From: JBLHOS01 sp047623825
GTDB taxonomy: Bacteria; Pseudomonadota; Alphaproteobacteria; Rhodobacterales; Rhodobacteraceae
Assembly (NCBI GenBank): GCA_047623825.1
Contig: JBLHOS010000015.1
Coordinates: forward strand, 1 to 40,982
Direction: 5' to 3'
Length of the DNA stretch: 40,982 bases
Of this stretch, positions 16,208 through 24,438 are shown in pieces. The notes beneath the pieces were generated by a model that was given only the letters and a program-made list of their open reading frames with translations, was not told the DNA's origin and searched no databases. A program made the position numbers and the translations under genes. Numbering within the stretch: position 1 is the stretch's first letter; each line of letters starts with the position of its first letter.

Positions 16208-18507
16208 GACCGGTCGCTCCGCTTGGATGCTTTTGACGTCGGAGTTCCGCGCAGCAACGCAAAGGCCGCAAGCGCCGCTGTCATCACAACCGCGATTTCG
16301 CCAAATGTGTCGAGTGCCCGGAAATCCACAAGGATCACGTTGACGATGTTGCGGCCATAGGCGTCTGGCCAACTAGATGTCTCAAAAAATGTGGTCAGAC
16401 GTCTGTCGATATCGCCCTGCACCATGGCAACGACAATCGCCGCCACAACAGCGCCGACACCGATCGACAGAACTGCGTGCCACGGGCGACGATCCCGGTG
16501 CCCCCTTTCTTGCAGATGGGGTAATTTCAGCATGGCCACCGCAACCAGTACTACGATTAAGGTCTCAACAAGCAGCTGTGTGATGGCGACGTCAGGCGCA
16601 CCAAACATAATGAAGATCAGGGCCACACCAATGCCCACAACCCCCAACGCCGCAATCGCGGTCATGCGAGACGATGTATAGGCCGTCAAAAGGGCGCCAG
16701 CGGTGATAAAGATCAATACGGCCCAATGCTTGAACAACAGTCCGTCAACCGCACCAACCCAATCAATGGATATATCCAGTGCACCGGTGATCCAGATTGT
16801 TGCGCCTAACCCCGTGCCCAAGGTCAAAAAGACGATAAATAAATAGGTTTGCAGATTTCCCGATTGCACGTAACTGGTCTGCCATTTGGCGAATGTTCTG
16901 AAACCATCCAAGATGTGATCCCAGCCGGCATCAAACCTGACCGGGTTCCAACGCTCAATCGCTGCAAGCAAATCGCGCAAGCGCCCGTGGACCCGATAAA
17001 GCGCAAAACCAACTGCAAAGGTGATCATCGACAGGATCAATGCGGTGTTCACACCGCCCCATAGATAAAGATCTACGTAGACATCGGTGTCGCCGTTAAC
17101 CGCCCAAGTTCCGGGCGCGACCAACCAACGCTCAATCGTATCAGGAAACAGACCAAAACCAAGGCTAAGGAGCCCTAGGATTAGTGGCCCAATCACCATA
17201 ACAAATGGCCCTTCTTTTGCAGGCTTTGGCGTATCTGCGGGGCGTCCAAAGAACGGTCGAAACGACACGATACCAGCGGCCACGAACATCAACGCGGATG
17301 CTGCAAACGCAGCCCCGGTAACCCAAAGCATGCCCTGCGAAAGCTCTAGCCCGGCGGCGTAAAGGAATTCCTTGCCGATAAATCCAACCAGTGGTGGCAC
17401 ACCTGCCATGCTTAGCGCCGCTAAACCCGCCGCGATCGCTGTGAACGGCATCGCACGGCGTAATCCACGCAGGACGCGTGCATCGCGCGTACCGGTCCGG
17501 TAATCAACGATCCCGATCATAAGAAAGAGGGCAGCCTTGTAGAGGCAGTGAACAACCAAAAACAGCATCGCGGCCTTGATCGCCGCACTGGTAGACGCCC
17601 CAATAAACAGCGTCAGCGTACCAAGCGCCATCAGAGTCGTATAGGCCAACACCTGTTTGATATCAGTTTGCCGGATCGCCATCACCGACGCGAACACCGC
17701 TGTGAAGCCACCAAAGATGACCAAGATCCAGAACCACAAATCGGTGCCACCCAATGCCGGATTCATTCGGGCCATCAGATAAATACCGGCTTTGACCATC
17801 GTGGCCGAATGCAGATAAGCCGAAACCGGCGTTGGCGCGGCCATCGCGTTGGGCAGCCAAAAATGGAACGGGAATTGAGCTGATTTGGTAAAGGCGCCGG
17901 CCAGAAACAACAGCAAGATCGGCACATAAAGCGGGTGCGCCGTGATCACGTCACCTTGGCTCAGGATCTCGCTTAACTCAAAGCTGCCCGCGACCGTCCC
18001 CAGCATAATCAGACCTGCAAGCAGGGCCAATCCACCAATCCCCGTCACCAACAGTGCCTGCAAGGCGGACCTGCGCGATTTCGCATCGTCAGAGTTGAAC
18101 CCGATCAGCAGATAGCTTGTGATTGTGGTCACTTCCCAAAACACAAACAGCGTGATCAGATTATCGGCCAGAACCAGCCCAAGCATGCCCCCCATGAACA
18201 TCATCAAGAAGAGGACGAAGCGATTGTACTCAACATGGTTGCCCAAATATTTGGTGGAATAGAGCGTGACTAAAGCCCCGATGCCCGTAATTAACAGGGC
18301 GAATGTCAGGCTAAGGCCATCCAGCATAATCGACAGGCGAATATTGAGTGATGGGACCCAGTCATAGGCCCACAAAAGCGTTTGGCCCGCCGCAACAGGC
18401 GCCACAAACTGAAGCAGAAAAACGAACAGTGCCGATGGGATCAGAACCGAGATCCAGCCACCCGGCCCGCCTAACGTACGTGGCACCTGCACCTCGTCTT
18501 CAGCCAA
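16204..18507 (-). CDS. mrpA: Mrp antiporter subunit A (NuoL-like)
   Basis: The largest subunit, 767 residues, related to NuoL with an additional C-terminal membrane region resembling MrpB. Conserved ion-path residues include Glu125 in LFVFWEVTTITSYLLIG, Lys208 in GAFTKSAQFPFHFWLP, His233, and Lys239 in HSATMVKAGIY. A separate mrpB follows, so this is the seven-subunit (group 1) arrangement. The operon reads A-B-C-D-E-F-G without gaps above 4 bases. In a marine bacterium it would export Na+ in exchange for protons. Confidence 0.95.
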   Translation of the reverse strand: MAEDEVQVPRTLGGPGGWISVLIPSALFVFLLQFVAPVAAGQTLLWAYDWVPSLNIRLSIMLDGLSLTFALLITGIGALVTLYSTKYLGNHVEYNRFVLFLMMFMGGMLGLVLADNLITLFVFWEVTTITSYLLIGFNSDDAKSRRSALQALLVTGIGGLALLAGLIMLGTVAGSFELSEILSQGDVITAHPLYVPILLLFLAGAFTKSAQFPFHFWLPNAMAAPTPVSAYLHSATMVKAGIYLMARMNPALGGTDLWFWILVIFGGFTAVFASVMAIRQTDIKQVLAYTTLMALGTLTLFIGASTSAAIKAAMLFLVVHCLYKAALFLMIGIVDYRTGTRDARVLRGLRRAMPFTAIAAGLAALSMAGVPPLVGFIGKEFLYAAGLELSQGMLWVTGAAFAASALMFVAAGIVSFRPFFGRPADTPKPAKEGPFVMVIGPLILGLLSLGFGLFPDTIERWLVAPGTWAVNGDTDVYVDLYLWGGVNTALILSMITFAVGFALYRVHGRLRDLLAAIERWNPVRFDAGWDHILDGFRTFAKWQTSYVQSGNLQTYLFIVFLTLGTGLGATIWITGALDISIDWVGAVDGLLFKHWAVLIFITAGALLTAYTSSRMTAIAALGVVGIGVALIFIMFGAPDVAITQLLVETLIVVLVAVAMLKLPHLQERGHRDRRPWHAVLSIGVGAVVAAIVVAMVQGDIDRRLTTFFETSSWPDAYGRNIVNVILVDFRALDTFGEIAVVMTAALAAFALLRGTPTSKASKRSDRS

Positions 18508-18752
18508 AATACGACCCCTTGTCTCTAAGAATTTGACTCATAAAATACACAGTGCACCAATACAGAACCTCCACGTCGAAAAGGAATATCAGTCCAATCC
18601 AACGCAGCTATTTTACCGTATGTTGTTTGCCCAACCATCAAGCCGACACGACGACTATTACCGCCATATTTTACCAAGTAGGCTCTCCGGCCTGATTGGT
18701 CCAATCGAAATTAAACTTTACTTTGATCGTTAAAACCTTTCAAAATACAGTT

Positions 18753-19673
18753 ATGCCAACACTTCAACAATTCAAATATCTAGTCGCAGTCGCCGACACG
18801 CTGCATTTTCGACGTGCCGCTGAGCGATCCCATGTAACACAACCGACATTGTCCGGCCAATTGAGGGAACTGGAGCACAAGCTTGGCGTACAGCTGGTGG
18901 AAAGATCGAGATCACGGGTGATCATGACGCCAGTAGGGATCGAGATCGCGGCGCGTGCCCGCGCGATCTTTCGGGATGTCTCAGAAGTGATCGAGATCGC
19001 AAAGCGCGGTCAGAACCCGTTGGGCGGCACCATTCGTGTCGGCGTTGTGCAATCGCTTGGCAGCTACCTGTTGCCCCTGATCGTGCCAGATCTGCATGCC
19101 AGCCACCCCGACCTCAAGCTTTATGTCCGCGAGGGGTTGGCCAGTGATCTGTTGTCACGGATTGATGAAGGTGCGCTTGATATTCTATTTTTTCCCCTGC
19201 CCGTTGTCGGTTCTGAACTGGCCACTGCCCGCCTGTTTCGTGAACCGCTATTGGCCGTAACAGCAATTGATCACCCCCTGGCCGCAAAATCGGTGATTGC
19301 ACGGGAAGACATGACTGATCAGACGATCCTGACATTGGAGCCTGGACACCGCCTGCACGGACAGGTTCGCCAGATTTGTGAAGATACCGGCGCCAAACTC
19401 TCACTCGACTATGAGGGCACGTCACTCGATACGATCCGGCAGATGGTGGCCATGGGGATGGGGATTTCACTGCTACCAGCCCTCTATGTCCGCTCAGAAG
19501 TTTCTGAAAACAGCCTTGTGACGGCTCGCCCCCTTGCCTCACCCGTCCCGTTTCGGTCCATTGGCATCGTTTGGCGCAAGCAAGCCGCCCGTAGTGAGGC
19601 CTACGAAGAACTTGCGCGGATCCTACGCGGCATCCTTCGAAGACAGGCACCTGAAGTCACTGTTATCGATTAA
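18753..19673 (+). CDS. OxyR-like LysR regulator lacking the peroxidatic cysteine
   Basis: A LysR-type transcription factor of 306 residues. It has an N-terminal winged helix (about 4-62) and a substrate-binding domain that aligns well with OxyR, including EGTSLDTIRQMVAMGMGISLLPAL near 221-244. In E. coli OxyR, Cys199 and Cys208 form the redox switch. Here the first is Arg200 and only Cys209 remains at the matching spacing of nine. Disulfide sensing of peroxide is therefore unlikely. ATG 18753 was chosen because the domain starts at once; upstream in-frame codons begin with TTG and look unrelated. It is followed in the same direction by a paralogue. Confidence 0.9.
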   Translation: MPTLQQFKYLVAVADTLHFRRAAERSHVTQPTLSGQLRELEHKLGVQLVERSRSRVIMTPVGIEIAARARAIFRDVSEVIEIAKRGQNPLGGTIRVGVVQSLGSYLLPLIVPDLHASHPDLKLYVREGLASDLLSRIDEGALDILFFPLPVVGSELATARLFREPLLAVTAIDHPLAAKSVIAREDMTDQTILTLEPGHRLHGQVRQICEDTGAKLSLDYEGTSLDTIRQMVAMGMGISLLPALYVRSEVSENSLVTARPLASPVPFRSIGIVWRKQAARSEAYEELARILRGILRRQAPEVTVID

Positions 19674-20099
19674 GGCGCGACCATCGCGTTGAGCGGCCCA
19701 CAATCTGGAGACGGCGGGTCTGATTGCAGGCCACTCAATGGCGAAGTGTTCGTTCTTGATCGCATGGTCGGGGATGCCGACCGGCTCAACACCTGCCCCA
19801 ACAAAGCAGCGCGTGCTCACCACCTTGCTAGCTGGGCACCTATCAAGGGCCAGTGAAATGACCGTATCTGAGCCTACGCATCCCAGATCGTAATTGTCTG
19901 CTGAATTTCCATCGGACTTGCCTATGGCAGCTCAGCCATTTGACACCTTAACTCTTGGGAATTTCCTGGCCACTACCAGATAGACGGCCTTTCAGGATGT
20001 TGGCAGGTCAATCATCGGTATGTCAGCGCAAAGCCGCTCTGAAGCTTCGTTCGGAATTACCAATTGAAATCTAGGATACGATTGTATAAAACTATTGAT
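19674..20099. other. Spacer between two LysR genes with a decayed minus-strand frame
   Basis: No intact gene. The minus strand has a stop-free, protein-like stretch (see 19686-19931). The last 60 bases, AT-rich, probably hold the promoter of the second LysR gene, but I cannot assign boxes with confidence. Confidence 0.45.
19686..19931 (-). pseudogene. Possible gene remnant, family not recognised
   Basis: On the minus strand a frame runs without stops from just after a TGA at 19932-19934, through this stretch, and on into the antisense of the LysR gene. Its first 80 codons read like real protein (for example NYDLGCVGSDTVISLALD and VGAGVEPVGIPDHAIKNEHF), but there is no ATG and no ribosome binding site. 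I take it as the truncated remnant of a gene. It could also be chance, given the short length. Confidence 0.3.
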
Positions 20100-21032
20100 A
20101 TGGGCATTCCACCAATCACCCTAAGACAAATGCGCTATCTTGTGGCCCTAGAGGACACGATGCATTTCCGAGAGGCCGCAGAATCCTGCGGCATCTCCCA
20201 ACCGTCGTTGTCCGTTCAGATCAAAACACTTGAGGAGGCTCTTGGGATTGTGCTGGTTGAACGTGGCCGAGGCCCGGTTCGGTTGACAATCGCTGGCCGC
20301 GAAGTCGCGAAACGTGCGCGTGACGTTCTGGCCGCAACCCGCGATATACTTGATCTTTCGGTCACCTTGCAATCTGGATTGGGCGGGACGATCCGCCTTG
20401 GAACCTCGCCAACGCTTGGGCCCTACCTGATGCCACATGTTGTGGGCGCCCTGCATCGATCGCACCCGGATCTACGGCTTTATATTCGCGAAGCTGCACC
20501 GCGTGTTCTTTTGCAAGAGCTGAATGATGGCATCCATGATCTGATCCTGACCCAACTGCCGGCGGTAGGGTCTGCCTTTACTATTTCCAGATTGTTCCGA
20601 GAGCCACTGGCGCTGGCCCTGCCAACAGACCACCCACTTGCCGCGCGCAGCAGCCTAGAGGGGCCCGATTTACAAGATTTAACCGTCCTGTCGCTGTCAC
20701 CGGCATACGCCCTGCACGATCAGATCTCTGCGTTATGCATCGAGACCGGTGCGCATCTTTCGCGCGACTACGAGGGCACATCCCTTGACGCATTGCGTCA
20801 GATGGTGGCCATGCATATGGGCGTCACATTCCTGCCAAGCCTTTATGTAGAATCCGAAATAGAGGGTCGCGCGCAAGACGTCGTTGTCCGCCCGTTCCGT
20901 GGTCGTCGTTTCGCGCGATCCGTAGGTCTGGTCTGGCGAACGACAACTGGCGCCGGGGATGCCTACGCCCGTCTGGCTGACGTCATTCGCGACACTGCCC
21001 GGCAATTTCCCCAATTGGTTATTGAGGGCTAG
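20100..21032 (+). CDS. Second OxyR-like LysR regulator lacking the peroxidatic cysteine
   Basis: A LysR-type factor of 310 residues, clearly paralogous to the one upstream (shared LHFR/MHFREAAE helix region, shared DYEGTSLD and RQMVAM motifs). At the OxyR Cys199 position it has Ala204, while the resolving position keeps Cys213. ATG 20100 gives the normal LysR N-terminus; an in-frame TTG 36 bases earlier is less likely. It lies 109 bases before, and points towards, the dipeptidase-like operon, and is likely to regulate it. The ligand is unknown. Confidence 0.9.
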   Translation: MGIPPITLRQMRYLVALEDTMHFREAAESCGISQPSLSVQIKTLEEALGIVLVERGRGPVRLTIAGREVAKRARDVLAATRDILDLSVTLQSGLGGTIRLGTSPTLGPYLMPHVVGALHRSHPDLRLYIREAAPRVLLQELNDGIHDLILTQLPAVGSAFTISRLFREPLALALPTDHPLAARSSLEGPDLQDLTVLSLSPAYALHDQISALCIETGAHLSRDYEGTSLDALRQMVAMHMGVTFLPSLYVESEIEGRAQDVVVRPFRGRRFARSVGLVWRTTTGAGDAYARLADVIRDTARQFPQLVIEG

Positions 21033-21141
21033 CACGATCTGGGCAGTCCCAAGACCACCTGACAGTGCGATCGACCTGGCTAGGGGTTGCCTCACCCCAC
21101 GTTTTAAGGGCCTAGTCTTCCAAATAGAATGGGGCGCTGTG

Positions 21142-22125
21142 ATGACTTTCGTTATCGACGGACTGCAATACGCAAATTGGTCAGAGAAGATTTTCCGCGA
21201 AATGCGGGCCGGCGGCGTCGATGCAGTTCATGTTACGATTTCCTATCACGAAACGTTTCGCGAAACAGTCTTGCGGATTGAGGAATGGAACCGCTGGTTC
21301 GAGACATTTCCCGATCTGATCTGTCAGGCATTTACCGCCGCCGATATTCGCAAGGCCAAGGCCGATAGTCGCACTGCGATTGTGTTTGGTGCGCAGAACC
21401 CGTCCCCCATTGAAGATGACATCGGGCTGGTAGAAGTGCTGCACAGACTGGGCCTGCGGTTCATGCAATTGACCTACAACAACCAAAGCCTGCTGGCGAC
21501 GGGATGTTACGAACACGACGATACTGGCCTGACCCGAATGGGCCACGAAGTTGTGACAGAGATGAATCGCGTCGGAATGGTCGTTGACATGTCCCATTCC
21601 GCTGAGCGGTCCACACTGGAGGCCATCGACCACTCGTCCAGGCCGATCGCGATCACTCATGCAAACCCTGACTGGTGGCATCCGGCGCGTCGCAACAAAT
21701 CAGACGCTGTCCTACGCGCCCTGACCGGACGTGGTGGCATGCTGGGACTGTCGATTTATCCGCATCATCTAAAGGGTGGGTCCGCCTGCACTATTGCGTC
21801 TTTTGCCGCGATGATCGCAGAGGCTGCGGATCGATACGGGGCCACCCATCTGGGTATCGGATCAGACCTTTGCCAAGACCAACCTGACAGCATCGTCGAA
21901 TGGATGCGCGTTGGACGTTGGACCAAAACTATTGATTTTGGCGAAGGCAGCGCTGACGCGCCCGGCTTTCCGCCACAGCCAAACTGGTTCAAGGACAACA
22001 CGGGCCTTGCCGTGATTTCGGCGGCTCTGGGCAAGGTAGGATTCGACAAATCCGAAATCACTGGCATCATGGGTGGGAATTGGTTGACCTTCTTCGACAG
22101 CTCCTTTGGCGGCATAAATGGATGA
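21142..22125 (+). CDS. Peptidase M19 (membrane dipeptidase) homologue with altered metal site
   Basis: A TIM-barrel, amidohydrolase-like protein of 327 residues from the renal dipeptidase family, without signal peptide. Classical M19 enzymes bind two zincs through HxD, a bridging Glu and two His. Here the N-terminal HxD is replaced (DGLQY at 6-10) and the bridging Glu position reads Gln85 (FGAQN). His152 (DMSHS) and His173 (ITHAN) remain, as does the late GIGSD aspartate. I recall a related pseudomonad protein encoded beside dimethylglycine catabolism genes, so this may be a real subfamily. The ATG follows a GGGGCG-like site. It is the first gene of an operon, overlapping the next by 8 bases. 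The reaction is unknown; a non-peptide C-N hydrolysis is possible. Confidence 0.85.
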   Translation: MTFVIDGLQYANWSEKIFREMRAGGVDAVHVTISYHETFRETVLRIEEWNRWFETFPDLICQAFTAADIRKAKADSRTAIVFGAQNPSPIEDDIGLVEVLHRLGLRFMQLTYNNQSLLATGCYEHDDTGLTRMGHEVVTEMNRVGMVVDMSHSAERSTLEAIDHSSRPIAITHANPDWWHPARRNKSDAVLRALTGRGGMLGLSIYPHHLKGGSACTIASFAAMIAEAADRYGATHLGIGSDLCQDQPDSIVEWMRVGRWTKTIDFGEGSADAPGFPPQPNWFKDNTGLAVISAALGKVGFDKSEITGIMGGNWLTFFDSSFGGING

Positions 22126-23815
22126 TTTCGCACCAACTGAAGCCATGACCGCGCCACTGCGGCCACCTGCGCAAGTCATGCGGCTGGCCCGGATCGGAGC
22201 GAATTTTCCAAGTCGCATCAGCTTTCTCAGGACACTGATACGTCGATTACACACCGAAAACGCTATTGTTGAGCGCCCGATCTGGGACATGGATTCAAAC
22301 GGGTTTGGCCGTGCGGTTTACACCGTGCGCCTGAACGGTCGGGCCTATTCGCTAGTCGCGTTTTCACAGGATATACCACAGGATCAGCGGTCCGATCGTG
22401 TCATAGCCGAACAGTGGGATACCGGATTTGCGCTTTTTGATGGCATCCCTGAGATTACTGACTTGGACCGATTGCAAGCCAACGTACCGTTGCAAGAGGC
22501 CGGGCGATGCACGCCGCGTGAATTGGTCCTGAGCCGCGCCAACAAAAGCGTGCGCCTATTTAATCATGTTGTTGACGCGCTGAGCCAAGGTAAGCAGCCT
22601 GATCCAAAAAAGATCAACGATACCGGCTATCTGATGCGAACGACGGCTGTTTATGGAAACGGCAAATTTGGCATCGCTGACCGTGTTGAATTTGCAGATC
22701 GTCCTGAGCTTTCAGGCCCCTTTCAGCCCGAAATGTTGACCGTATGGTTGATCCGCGGGTTCAGTCACGACCTTGTTGAACACATCGCACTGGTCCGCGC
22801 GCCCGATCAGGCAGTGCCCTTGGCCCCCGATTTGAAACGTCACTTGGGCATCGGCAACGCCACCGGTCTGGGAATGGCGCCGTTTCTGGTTCATCATCCG
22901 ATTTTGCTGCACAACTGGATCGCCGCACGTGAGACTGCGCTGTCGCGGATCCGTGCCCAATCAAAAGTTGGCTCCGAAGAGTTTGAGCGTTTTCAACAAG
23001 AGTTGGCGCGCGCCGTTGTTCATGCCGACAGCTGGCGAGTTGATGACATCTTGCAGCAAGATCGCATCACGCAATTGCGATCAGATTTGGCAAAGCTAAC
23101 GGCATTGGTCGATAGCACCAGCAGGCACGCCCCCTATTTCTGGGAAGGGCTGATCCATGCCGCTGGCGGCTACGGGATCGAGGCGCAGGAATGTCTGGTT
23201 GCATTGATCCTTGAGCCGCACGGTGCCGAGATTGATTATCTGGCGGACCAGATGGCCAGCGACATCGAACCAAGACTTGAACCCCAGATGAGTGTCCGCG
23301 CCCTGATGCGCCGTGTCCGGCAAGACTATTCATGGGCTTTACAGATCGATTTCACCGATCCAGCCGAGACCGCACAGTTTTGGTACGTCTCTGAGGAGAA
23401 ACAAGAGCCCCGCCTTGGTGATCGACAAAGCGAACCGGGCGCCGAATTGGAGATGCCTCTGGATATCGCACGTCAAGTGCAAGATCTTGCGCAGGTGCTA
23501 TCAGAGACACCTGGAACCCTGAACGTCGCAGAGTTTTTGCTGGGTCGGCCTGATCTACGCCACATCGTGCGCCGCGTACAGACCGTCGCCCGGCATCCTT
23601 ATGGTGAGATCAGGGACAACCTGATCTCAGATAGGTGCCGCCCAATCGACCTATTGCGTTGCAAACTTGGGTTCTTTGGCGCGACAAAATTTGATCCAAA
23701 GTCCGACAGATGGACGCGCGTAACGCTATTCCAAGGTGCCCCATTGCGCGATGAAATCGTCGATTGCGATCCAGACGCTTGGGGCTTTGCGACCATCCCC
23801 CGTCAATCCGTATGA
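22118..23815 (+). CDS. Conserved-looking hypothetical protein of 565 residues
   Basis: I do not recognise a family. The protein is soluble-looking, rich in Arg, Asp and Gln, with no signal peptide and no membrane helix. Visible segments are an N-terminal region with many Arg and aromatic residues (about 20-130), a central block around LRGFSHDLVEH-like and GIGNATGLGMAPFLVHHP sequences (about 215-275), a Gln/Glu-rich helical part (about 285-340), and a C-terminal part ending in LGFFGATKFDPKSDRW. The GIGNATGLGM stretch is glycine-rich and could bind a ligand. Its start lies inside the M19-like gene and its stop forms ATGA with the next gene, so it is certainly expressed with them if the operon is active. 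Confidence 0.83.
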   Translation: MDDFAPTEAMTAPLRPPAQVMRLARIGANFPSRISFLRTLIRRLHTENAIVERPIWDMDSNGFGRAVYTVRLNGRAYSLVAFSQDIPQDQRSDRVIAEQWDTGFALFDGIPEITDLDRLQANVPLQEAGRCTPRELVLSRANKSVRLFNHVVDALSQGKQPDPKKINDTGYLMRTTAVYGNGKFGIADRVEFADRPELSGPFQPEMLTVWLIRGFSHDLVEHIALVRAPDQAVPLAPDLKRHLGIGNATGLGMAPFLVHHPILLHNWIAARETALSRIRAQSKVGSEEFERFQQELARAVVHADSWRVDDILQQDRITQLRSDLAKLTALVDSTSRHAPYFWEGLIHAAGGYGIEAQECLVALILEPHGAEIDYLADQMASDIEPRLEPQMSVRALMRRVRQDYSWALQIDFTDPAETAQFWYVSEEKQEPRLGDRQSEPGAELEMPLDIARQVQDLAQVLSETPGTLNVAEFLLGRPDLRHIVRRVQTVARHPYGEIRDNLISDRCRPIDLLRCKLGFFGATKFDPKSDRWTRVTLFQGAPLRDEIVDCDPDAWGFATIPRQSV

Positions 23816-24438
23816 CGCCGTCCCTTAATGAAGTAGACATGATGATGCGCAAGGCGTCTCTTGGCGCTGGTTGGTCCTTGGGGTTGGCCCATGACATCGG
23901 TGAGGCCGCAGCGTGGCTTTGCCAAAACGGCTGGGACGGCGTAAGTGCGGCACTGGCCGCGATCCAAACAACACCCGGAACGCTAGCTTCAACCAGATCA
24001 GATGGCCACTGGATCATTGGACCAGCCCCGATTGGCTTGGCCGGCCCTGCGGCGCTGGACTTGGTCGTGGCAACTTCTGCTCCTGTTGAGATACTGGTGA
24101 CTGACGATCCGCGGCTGTTTCTTGGTCTGATGGCGTGCATCAGCCGATCGAGCGGTCTGGATCTGGTTTCGACAGGCGCGCTTTCAGCGGTGATTTGCTC
24201 AGGCACGCTGTGCGGGCCGGCAAAGCTGGATCCAAAACAATCAAGGATTATGATTTCGGCAGGTCATGCGAACCCCGCCGCGAAGCCCGATGGGTCTATC
24301 GCAACAAGCATTCAACCCAACGCCGCAAACTGGGAGATAGCACGCGCCCTAGCGGCACGAATGCTAGTCCCAGCGACTGCGGCCTCAAGAAACAGCGGTG
24401 CTGGCCCCGGCACACCTGAAAGGAAGCCTGACCAATGA
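23812..24438 (+). CDS. DUF3726-like protein
   Basis: A protein of 208 residues. Its N-terminus (SLNEVDMMMRKASLGAGWSLG, followed by EAAAWL) resembles, from memory, the DUF3726 family, whose function I do not know. The rest is Ala/Gly-rich with no obvious catalytic motif and no membrane helix. ATG 23812 overlaps the preceding stop, and its own stop forms ATGA with the dehydrogenase gene, behind an AAGGAAG ribosome binding site. Tight coupling on both sides suggests it works with the 565-residue protein and the dehydrogenase. Confidence 0.75.
   Translation: MTPSLNEVDMMMRKASLGAGWSLGLAHDIGEAAAWLCQNGWDGVSAALAAIQTTPGTLASTRSDGHWIIGPAPIGLAGPAALDLVVATSAPVEILVTDDPRLFLGLMACISRSSGLDLVSTGALSAVICSGTLCGPAKLDPKQSRIMISAGHANPAAKPDGSIATSIQPNAANWEIARALAARMLVPATAASRNSGAGPGTPERKPDQ

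Noticed and set aside
16208..16372. Longer mrpB reading from 16372
   Set aside because: The extra 55 codons lie inside mrpA in another frame and look like antiporter DNA read out of frame; ATGA at 16204-16207 gives the normal MrpB length.
18508..18752. 66-residue plus-strand frame before the first LysR gene
   Set aside because: No ribosome binding site, no recognisable sequence, and it overlaps the probable promoter region shared by mrpA and the LysR gene.
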